A stretch of DNA of 15,048 bases, taken from assembly GCA_905215345.1 (NCBI GenBank), contig CAJMPR010000041.1:1-15048 (forward strand), given 5' to 3'. The DNA is from an uncultured bacterium. GTDB lineage: Bacteria > Bacteroidota > Bacteroidia > Bacteroidales > Bacteroidaceae. The position numbers and the translations under genes are program-made. Under the pieces are notes generated by a model that was not told the DNA's origin, did not search any database, and was given only the letters and a program-made list of their open reading frames with translations. Positions within the stretch are counted from its first letter, which is position 1. Each line of letters starts with the position of its first letter. Positions 1-6,041 of this stretch are shown piece by piece.

Positions 1-21
1 ACGCTTCTTATTCTACTCATA

Positions 22-327
22 TTATCCGGTACGGACAGGCAAAAGACAAGGATACCGGCAAAAAGAAAAAGCAGCATTATAAACCCGCCCGGTCTCATGC
101 ACTTTGCGGGTCAGCTGATTCAAGTTGTTGCTGCTTCGGCGCATCAGGGAGACCAACTCCTTCAGCTCCGGCAGTTCCAGCTTGACCACATAACCATCCA
201 GCGCCATTTTCCGCAGATAAGCGCTCAAATTCTCTGTCCCGTATTGCTGCATCTTTTGATGGATCAGCTCCAGTTCTTCTGCGGACACCCAAAACAAAAC
301 CGGAACATCCCGCTTGCGCTTTGCCAT
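22..327 (-). pseudogene. MobC-like relaxosome accessory protein, C-terminus replaced
   Basis: The first ~84 residues match the pattern of MobC/ribbon-helix-helix mobilisation proteins of clostridial conjugative elements: a basic start (MAKRKRDVPVLFWVSAEELE), then a helix with LSAYLRKMALDGYVV, then the conserved SSNNLNQLTRKVHETGRVY segment. Such proteins help a relaxase open oriT before conjugative transfer. After VYNA the expected amphipathic acidic helix is missing; instead the frame runs 15 odd residues (FSFCRYPCLLPVRTG) to a stop. The break lies near 75-90. The plus strand left of it has an open frame running from the window edge to a TAA near 90, which may be the end of another gene inserted there. 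A relaxase normally follows and would lie off the left edge. The family call is fairly sure; that the end is broken is inferred from family memory. Confidence 0.7.
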
Positions 328-329
328 GG

Positions 330-749
330 TTATCGCTCCGGCTCCCGTTTTTTCGGGGCGGCAGACTTATGGGCGGGCAGCTCCTGTTTGAGCTTATCCC
401 GTACTGAGGGACGGGACGGTTCCAGTTTTTCTCTCTGGGTACGGCTGCGCTGCTGTTCTTCACGCACCAGATCAATAAAACCATCCAGCACAGCAGAGTG
501 GCTGTTTAAGGCATAACCACAACGGACGGTTTCGGGATTATCGTTGGGAATGGTCTTGGCCCATTCTTTGTTGCGTCGGGAGTAACGCGCATCCCAGTCC
601 TGAAGCTGGACCGTGTTAGACAGAACCATAGACACACGCTCCATGCCATAGGTCTCGATCACACCCTTTGCCGCATCGTGGCTGAGATACATTCCGTCGA
701 AGTGCTCCCGCACCGCCGCTTCAATGGACTCCTTGATCTCCAGCTCCAA
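330..749 (-). pseudogene. DUF3849-type conjugative-element protein, 5'-truncated
   Basis: The translated part begins in the middle of a domain: ESIEAAVREHFDGMYLSHDAA, then YGMERVSMVLSNTVQLQDWD, then NKEWAKTIPNDNPE and SHSAVLDGFIDLVRE. This is the C-terminal half of what I recognise as DUF3849, a domain of unknown function common in clostridial integrative elements, followed by a basic Pro/Lys-rich tail (about residues 100-139). No good start exists: the frame opens with TTG at 749 without a ribosome site and an in-frame TAG lies about 27 nt upstream. The 5' part has been replaced by metK. It ends 2 nt before the MobC-like start, as expected for an element operon. The sequence is clearly GC-richer than everything to its right. 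Function unknown. Confidence 0.6.
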
Positions 750-1113
750 GTTCCTGCACCTTACTGTTTCTAGTTTCTAATGCATTTGTTACACCTCGTG
801 CTATATCCGGTGATTGAATATGAATCGATGTAACAACGGCAATCATATCTGCATCAAATCCAAAACGATAGTCACTATATCCAATTTGCCGAATTGTATC
901 TCGAACAATCTTTTCAACATCAATTCCATCCAACGCACCACTTGAAACTTCGCCCATAACCGATATAATTCCCGTTGTTGCCGACACCTCACATGCAACT
1001 CTTGCATCAGGTTTTTTTCGAATAATTGCATCCAATATAGCGTCTGCAATCTGATCACAAAGCTTATCGGGATGCCCTTCTGTTACAGACTCCGATGTGA
1101 ATAATTTTTTCAA
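721..1113 (-). pseudogene. metK: S-adenosylmethionine synthetase, 5' third only (metK fragment)
   Basis: MetK makes S-adenosylmethionine from methionine and ATP. The fragment has the unmistakable N-terminus LFTSESVTEGHPDKLCDQIA, then ARVACEVSATTG, and reaches the ATP-binding signature GAGDQG at about residues 122-127. Full-length enzymes have nearly 400 residues; here the frame hits TGA four codons later. The rest of the gene, including the G-x3-G-Y that should follow, is absent, so it cannot be active. The start is TTG at 1113, chosen because GGAGG (1123-1127) sits 9 nt upstream and the alignment begins there; the ATG at 1129 is out of frame. No SAM riboswitch is visible in the 80 nt before it. 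It lies in the same direction as, and 80 nt below, the GTPase pair, so it may have been co-transcribed. Confidence 0.9.
727..747. other. metK / DUF3849 fusion point with shared bases
   Basis: Read on the minus strand, these 21 nt encode G-A-G-D-Q-G-V in the metK frame and the start of E-L-E-I-K-E-S in the DUF3849 frame. Both readings fit their families, so the exact crossover cannot be placed within this stretch. GC content changes abruptly here: richer to the left, AT-rich to the right. This is what microhomology-mediated joining would leave, and also what a short-k-mer metagenome misassembly would leave. Confidence 0.7.
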
Positions 1114-1193
1114 TTTTTCTTTCCTCCATTCTTTAGTAAATTTATTTTTGACATCTAAGCTCCGTATATTGAAAACAAACTGTTAACATCATC

Positions 1194-1877
1194 TTATGCC
1201 ACCAATCTTCTCCTTTCTTTTGGCATATTATCGATTACCATATCTAATAGCTTTTCAACGTTATATCCTCTCTCTGCAGAATAATAAACTGGTCTTGACA
1301 CCTTTACACCTGTCGCTTCGGCAAGCCTACTCCGAACAGAATCTGCCTTTCCTTCTAAAAATTCATGTAAAACACTATCTGGTCGATTCAATCGCTCATC
1401 CCAATGTCTTCCTTTCATCGCCATATCTGCCTGATTAATAGCAACTAAAACCCTGTCTATCTGAAAATTTGGTGCTACCACCTCATTCAACAGACGATAT
1501 GTCGTTCCCATGTCTCTACCAGAACCATCCAGTATCACTAACACAGTGTCAATCAAACCATATCTGTTGTCATCCAAATAGTAATCCTTATATAATAAAT
1601 CAACTAAATCCTTTGAATATCTTCTGTCACTTTCCACATTATCACCTAACCCTGGACTATCCCAAAATCGGAGGAGTTCATTTAATTCCATCGAACCAAT
1701 ATGTATGGTCTCAGGATCACAATTCCTTCCTACTTTCGCAACCTCATTTTCAAATAGCGCATTAATGGTAGATGACTTGCCAGCCCCCGTACCACCAACA
1801 ACAAGCACATCTAAAGGCCTAAACCTTGCAACTCTTAAATTTCTATCTATATCATTAACTCTATATAATCTGTTCAT
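1194..1877 (-). CDS. Translation-factor-like P-loop GTPase, short paralog (YfjP/YeeP-like)
   Basis: A 227-residue GTPase of the HSR1/Era-like class related in style to E. coli YfjP/YeeP/YkfA. Visible motifs: G1 GGTGAGKSS (28-36), G3 DSPGLGD (73-79), G4 NQAD (148-151, a variant of NKxD) and a G5-like SAERGYN near 200. It stops soon after the G domain and has no glycine-rich tail, unlike its upstream paralog. The start ATG at 1877 is supported by AAGGAGG overlapping the stop of the upstream gene (spacing 6 nt), so the two are translationally coupled and the products probably act together. The role of this family is unknown; GTP-dependent switching or membrane/ribosome action is inference. The motif ADMAMKGRHWD after G4 is shared almost exactly with the paralog. 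Confidence 0.9.
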   Translation of the reverse strand: MNRLYRVNDIDRNLRVARFRPLDVLVVGGTGAGKSSTINALFENEVAKVGRNCDPETIHIGSMELNELLRFWDSPGLGDNVESDRRYSKDLVDLLYKDYYLDDNRYGLIDTVLVILDGSGRDMGTTYRLLNEVVAPNFQIDRVLVAINQADMAMKGRHWDERLNRPDSVLHEFLEGKADSVRSRLAEATGVKVSRPVYYSAERGYNVEKLLDMVIDNMPKERRRLVA

Positions 1878-1888
1878 AATGTACCTCC

Positions 1889-2872
1889 TTAACCAAACAA
1901 TCCACCGATAAATCCGATGACTCCACCAACAACAGTTCCAATACCACGGCCAATAGTCTCCCCCACGCTGCCAAATATACCACCTATGGCACCACCAATA
2001 TCTGCTCCCTTAGAAGCGCCTTCTGTGATGGATTCAAAGATGCTTTTTCTTGTTTCCTCACCATAATCAAGCAGTTCATCATCATCTTTCCACATTTCTG
2101 CGTCCTCATTAATGTTATTTGCGTATACTACTCTCTTCTCGGAAGGTGTAGCCTTTACGATGTAATACAAGAGCTTTGATAAGTTGTACGGTCTACCTTG
2201 TTCTCCTCCTTCTTCCTTATATCCCGCACTATAATAAATTGGCTCAATTCTAACACCTGTTGCCTCGTATACTCTGTCTCGAACCGAACAAACTTTCTCC
2301 TCCAAGAAGTTCACCAACTGCTGGTTAGGCTCATTCTTATCGTAATCCCAATTGCGTCCTTTCATCGCCATATCTGCCTGGTTAATAGCCACTAAAATTC
2401 TATCTTCCTTTCCCTTGCCAAGGTTTGGAATAATAACATTGTTAATAAGTTCATACGAAGTTCCTAAATCTCTGGTACCGCCATCTAGGATGACTAAAAC
2501 CAAATCAATAAGGGCTTCTCCATTTTCATCAACTTCTGATAGTTTTTTAATAATATTCTTGGCGTGTCTGTTGTCTGCCTCTTTACCATCACCAAGTCCC
2601 GGCGTGTCCCATAATATCAGGTTGTCTAATTCATACTTCTCAATTTCCATTGTTTCAGGATCAACGCCAACTCCCACCTTGGCAACCTCGGTATCAAACA
2701 TTGCGTTAATAGTAGAACTCTTGCCGCAGCCAGTAGCTCCTGTTATCATAATGTTCACCTTCTGATCTTTAAGTCTCATAACATTCTTTAACATCTTGTT
2801 CTTGTCATCCTCGCTAATATTAGCGTTCATAATGTCGTTCTGCATTGCTTCATAAATACTTTCTTTTCTCAT
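1889..2872 (-). CDS. P-loop GTPase with glycine-zipper C-terminal tail
   Basis: About 327 residues. A short helical N-terminus precedes a complete G domain: G1 GATGCGKSS, G3 DTPGLGD, G4 NQAD, G5-like YYSAGYK. After a charged linker (KDDDELLDYGEET) the last ~45 residues are dominated by G-x3-G spacings and small or hydrophobic residues (GADIGGAIGGIFGSVGETIG, then GVIGFIGGLFG). Such glycine zippers insert in or oligomerise on membranes in several toxin and dynamin-like proteins; here this is inference. The longer frame opens at ATG 2887, but that ATG overlaps the GGAGG at 2881-2885; the ATG at 2872 lies 8 nt below it and is the likely start. It heads the minus-strand GTPase operon and is divergent from the WYL regulator. 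Strongly paralogous to the GTPase downstream. Confidence 0.9.
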   Translation of the reverse strand: MRKESIYEAMQNDIMNANISEDDKNKMLKNVMRLKDQKVNIMITGATGCGKSSTINAMFDTEVAKVGVGVDPETMEIEKYELDNLILWDTPGLGDGKEADNRHAKNIIKKLSEVDENGEALIDLVLVILDGGTRDLGTSYELINNVIIPNLGKGKEDRILVAINQADMAMKGRNWDYDKNEPNQQLVNFLEEKVCSVRDRVYEATGVRIEPIYYSAGYKEEGGEQGRPYNLSKLLYYIVKATPSEKRVVYANNINEDAEMWKDDDELLDYGEETRKSIFESITEGASKGADIGGAIGGIFGSVGETIGRGIGTVVGGVIGFIGGLFG

Positions 2873-3083
2873 AGTAAAATCCTCCATAAAATAAAATGAT
2901 TAATTTGTTATTTGTTCTTAGTTCGCTTGCTCAACTGAGCTTGTCTATACTATACTCCCCTCCATAGGTAACTTCCAGTGAACAGTTATTTCATTTTTAT
3001 GTTCCGTTTTATTTTATATTGTTGTCTTTTTGTTTGTTTTATGTTACCTTAAAAGTAACTAATATACATAAGGAGGTGTTTTC
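2873..3083. promoter_or_regulatory. Divergent control region with AGGTAACT-like half-sites
   Basis: The 200 nt between the GTPase operon and the WYL gene carry three related half-sites. AGGTAACTT is at 2966-2974. A 17-bp near-palindrome GTTACCTTAAAAGTAAC at 3043-3059 supplies the other two, its left arm being the exact reverse complement of AGGTAAC. A separate perfect palindrome GCTCAACTGAGC lies at 2929-2940. On the minus strand TATAGT/TATAGA (about 2947-2957) may be a -10 element with the 2966-2974 half-site at its -35 position. On the plus strand TATATT (3015-3020) is a possible -10. No good -35 was found for either. The layout fits repression or autoregulation by the adjacent WYL protein, which is an inference. 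Confidence 0.5.
3043..3059. promoter_or_regulatory. 17-bp near-palindromic candidate operator
   Basis: GTTAC-C-TT-A-AA-A-GTAAC has arms that match at all but one pair. It ends 24 nt before the WYL start codon and 11 nt before its AGGAGGTG ribosome site (3071-3078). A half-site copy at 2966-2973 differs from the right arm region at one base. RHH proteins bind such short inverted repeats, so it is a reasonable autoregulatory site. Confidence 0.45.
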
Positions 3084-4142
3084 ATGGGATTTATTGACGA
3101 AAATGGTTACCCATTAATCAATAAAGAGCAGAAAATCAGATTAGCACTGAGTGATAGAGTAAGGCTTACGATGGCTGAAGATATGGATGTCTTTGGAACG
3201 CCTAAAGCTGCAACATTTGTAAACACTGTATTTGCCAACTACAAATCTGAAGCAAAATCTTCTATCTCATTATATTTACAACAACGTGAAATTGAGTTAG
3301 ACCGGCTGTTTACCGGTGCCAAATTAGATGCCATGAGCAAAAAAATAGCAATAGACCAGATTCTCTCCGCGGAAAAACAAGCCATTATAGATAAAATCTC
3401 CGAATATAGTGTAAGCAAGGGCGAAAGCAAGTTGTACCACATAAATGATAATAATGTTGAATATCTTCTTGAAGATTGTGATGAAGAACAATATTTTAGC
3501 CGTCCCAGTCTATATATACGCTCTATAATAGAAGAATACTGCGCTCTTCCCTTCATCAAGAGAGAACGAATTTACAGAAGGGATATTTACGAAACTATAG
3601 AGCGTGCATGCACGGAAAAAAGAATCCTAAAGATTAAAGCCAACTATTATGACAAGGATCAACTATTCTATGTTTATCCTTATAAAATAGTTCCTGATCC
3701 ATTTCACACACAATCATACCTGGCATGCTACTCAAGAAAGGCTGAAGATGAAGAGAAAGATAAGATTGTCGCTTCGTTTTCAATGGCAAGAATTACTTCC
3801 CCAACCATGCTAACAAAGACTTTCCACTTGAACAAACACGAAATAACTAACATCGAAACACAAATAGCAAACTATTCCCCTGCATATCTTATTGGCAAGC
3901 CGGAACAGATAAAAGTTAAGTTAACTAAAAAAGGAAAGCAATCCTATCAATCAAGACTTTATTCTCGCCCTGAAAAGATAGAGTCACTTTCCACTGATGA
4001 TGTATATGTTTTTAACTGCACACAGCAACAAATATATAATTACTTCTTTTCATTCGGTGCTGATGCCGAAATAATCAGCCCTGAATATCTTAGAAACCGA
4101 TTTAGGAATGCCCATGAAAAAGCACTTGAGAAGTACTTGTAA
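3084..4142 (+). CDS. RHH-type WYL-domain transcriptional regulator
   Basis: A 352-residue protein. The N-terminus (about 18-55, IRLALSDRVRLTMAEDMDVF then TPKAATFVNTVF) fits a ribbon-helix-helix fold rather than the usual DeoR/HTH. A helical linker follows (about 60-165). The WYL domain is about 168-250, with RILKIKANY, FYVYPYKIVPDPF and SYLACYS as the ligand-binding core, followed by a C-terminal WCX-like dimerisation region (about 275-352). WYL proteins bind nucleic acid or nucleotide ligands and control defence operons (CapW, BrxR); an RHH-WYL layout is also known in WYL1 of type VI-D CRISPR loci. The start ATG has AGGAGGTG 5 nt upstream. It is the only plus-strand gene here and sits between the GTPase pair and the ATPase pair, so it probably regulates one or both. 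Confidence is high for WYL and moderate for RHH. Confidence 0.88.
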   Translation: MGFIDENGYPLINKEQKIRLALSDRVRLTMAEDMDVFGTPKAATFVNTVFANYKSEAKSSISLYLQQREIELDRLFTGAKLDAMSKKIAIDQILSAEKQAIIDKISEYSVSKGESKLYHINDNNVEYLLEDCDEEQYFSRPSLYIRSIIEEYCALPFIKRERIYRRDIYETIERACTEKRILKIKANYYDKDQLFYVYPYKIVPDPFHTQSYLACYSRKAEDEEKDKIVASFSMARITSPTMLTKTFHLNKHEITNIETQIANYSPAYLIGKPEQIKVKLTKKGKQSYQSRLYSRPEKIESLSTDDVYVFNCTQQQIYNYFFSFGADAEIISPEYLRNRFRNAHEKALEKYL

Positions 4143-4150
4143 TATAATCT

Positions 4151-4176
4151 GCATAGTCCATGGTTATGGACTATGC
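4151..4176. terminator. Bidirectional terminator-like hairpin between convergent genes
   Basis: A perfect 11-bp stem (GCATAGTCCAT / ATGGACTATGC) with loop GGTT lies 9 nt after the WYL stop. Its right arm contains the stop codon and last Ala codon of the convergent HEPN-ATPase gene. Neither side has a strong T-run, so termination may be weak or the hairpin may protect both mRNA 3' ends. Confidence 0.6.
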
Positions 4177-6030
4177 AAGCTCAATTTGTAATGTATTCTG
4201 TGTTTCGTTAACTAACGATATTACGACATTAAACTCTTTTCCAACATGTGTACTTATAGGTGTTCCTGGATATTTTTGTAGCCACTTATTTTTACCAACT
4301 GTACAAGTATAATTCTTACCGTCAAGAAAAATATAACCCTTAATTCCTTTATTATTTTGTTCAGCAGCTACCATTACACATTTTTTTCCTTGTAATTCAA
4401 TACTCACATTATCAAAAGACATTGCATAATATCGTCTTCTAACGTTCGATTTACGTATATTCTCTTCCTTTTTCAGTTCAGTTGCAACATCAACACATGC
4501 ATTCGTTTTTGAAAGCATCTTTATAATTGAATCACAATGTTCATTAACGCTCGTCTTTGCTTCTGCTGATAAGAATTCTTCATGCCCATGAGCCATAGGA
4601 TTTCTAGCGCTCGCACACAGTCTAAGCTTATATTCCCACTTATCCCAGACATCATGATTGAAAAATTGGCTAAACCATTCCTCCCAATAAAACTGAATAA
4701 TACTTACTGCCACATCCATGCTACACACATCTAGCATGTCAACATCACACTTATACTCATTCATTGAATCCGCAATAAACTTATCGTATGTGTCAAGCAT
4801 TCCAGCAGCACCTATTTTTTCAAATATATCAATCCATAAATCATAATCGATAAGTTCAACATTGTGATTTATCATAATCTGTTTTCTAACCATGGATTTA
4901 AGTTTCTTTTCCAATCCCAAAATAGCAGTCCAAGTATCAATATTAAGCGGCATTCTTCTAAGCGTATTTGTAAAATGTTGCGAAATAGAATAATACTTTT
5001 CCTCTTCCGAATACAAATAACCCATTTTTTCAAGTACAGAAATATCATTTTCCACAACGTTAATCTTAGGTCCAACAATTACACCAACTAGTTTCTCTAC
5101 TGTTGAAACCTCGCCATATGCTCCCTCAACATCTATCATATCATTATTCAGGCAAGCAAATATTGATTTATAATAGTTCTCAATATCTATTTCTCTTCGT
5201 CTATATATTGAATCAATATTAATCTCTTTTCCAATTACATTATCATCAACAATATCGTAAGCAAACATTGAAAACAGATAAGGTGATTGCCCACAGTAGT
5301 AATTTAATCTCTCTCGTGAATACTCATTAAGTTCTATATCATATTTATCCTTTAATGCATAAAAAAAATCATTCAAGTCTTCTTGTTCAAATCCGTTGAT
5401 AGGATATGTCTGCACTACACCGTGAAATGTTGAATTGTTAAAATTCTTCTTCTCAATCATGTATAACTGACGTCTTGAAATCAATACTAGTGATAGACCA
5501 ATATCCCTATTGGAAGATAAATCTCGAAGGAACTCAAAATCTGCAGTTTCCTTAAAAAGATCACTTGCAGCATCAAACTCGTCAATTGCCAAAATAACCC
5601 TTATCTCCTGTTTGGTAATCCACTTGAAAATACTTTCTAATGTATCCCTATATGTCTTCGACTCAGGTTCAACAGCATTTAATCTATCAAGATAACGATT
5701 AAATATCGTATTCTGATATACTCTCTCAGCTAATGAATCCTCTCCCATAATCTCATCTTCTAACCCGTTTCTTACTGCCATAAGAAAATCTGGAAACGAT
5801 CTTTGTTTTGCCAAATCAATAAAGATTGTTATAACTGTCTTTTCGCTTTCCGCTTTCACACGTGAAAGAACTTCTTTTGCTATTGATGTCTTTCCAAATC
5901 TCTTTAAACCAGTTATGGAAATATTATTAATTGTGTTTAACAAAATATTGGTAAACTGGTCAAGATATCTTTTATATCCAATTTGGCTTTCACCTTTTAC
6001 CTCAGGGCCAACAACAAATATATTATTCAT
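4171..6030 (-). CDS. AAA/STAND-like ATPase with predicted HEPN ribonuclease domain
   Basis: 619 residues when started at ATG 6030, which has AGGAG (6039-6043) 8 nt upstream; a GTG at 6039 overlaps that site and is less likely. Domains: a P-loop ATPase of the Orc/STAND kind with Walker A GLKRFGKT (41-48), Walker B VILAIDEFD (D150, E151), sensor-like LVLISRR, and a helical/winged extension to about 360. An all-helical segment (about 369-507) carries RNPMAH (R476-H481), the R-x4-H catalytic signature of HEPN ribonucleases; the following GHEEFLS and helix resemble Swt1-type HEPN. The last ~85 residues look beta-rich and may be a small nucleic-acid-binding fold. Inferred role: an effector that cleaves RNA when switched on by its ATPase. 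The gene begins 11 nt after the stop of the giant ATPase gene, so the two are coupled. Family-level function is moderately sure; the target is unknown. Confidence 0.82.
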   Translation of the reverse strand: MNNIFVVGPEVKGESQIGYKRYLDQFTNILLNTINNISITGLKRFGKTSIAKEVLSRVKAESEKTVITIFIDLAKQRSFPDFLMAVRNGLEDEIMGEDSLAERVYQNTIFNRYLDRLNAVEPESKTYRDTLESIFKWITKQEIRVILAIDEFDAASDLFKETADFEFLRDLSSNRDIGLSLVLISRRQLYMIEKKNFNNSTFHGVVQTYPINGFEQEDLNDFFYALKDKYDIELNEYSRERLNYYCGQSPYLFSMFAYDIVDDNVIGKEINIDSIYRRREIDIENYYKSIFACLNNDMIDVEGAYGEVSTVEKLVGVIVGPKINVVENDISVLEKMGYLYSEEEKYYSISQHFTNTLRRMPLNIDTWTAILGLEKKLKSMVRKQIMINHNVELIDYDLWIDIFEKIGAAGMLDTYDKFIADSMNEYKCDVDMLDVCSMDVAVSIIQFYWEEWFSQFFNHDVWDKWEYKLRLCASARNPMAHGHEEFLSAEAKTSVNEHCDSIIKMLSKTNACVDVATELKKEENIRKSNVRRRYYAMSFDNVSIELQGKKCVMVAAEQNNKGIKGYIFLDGKNYTCTVGKNKWLQKYPGTPISTHVGKEFNVVISLVNETQNTLQIELA

Positions 6031-6041
6031 GTCTACCACTC

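Noticed and set aside
95..484. Overlapping frames on both strands in the GC-rich end
   Set aside because: Higher GC makes long chance frames; only the MobC-like and DUF3849-like readings match known families.
1114..1193. SAM riboswitch in front of metK
   Set aside because: Only 80 nt between the genes and no recognisable S-box helices.
2881..2887. ATG at 2887 as start of the glycine-zipper GTPase
   Set aside because: It overlaps the GGAGG that serves the ATG at 2872; it has no ribosome site of its own.
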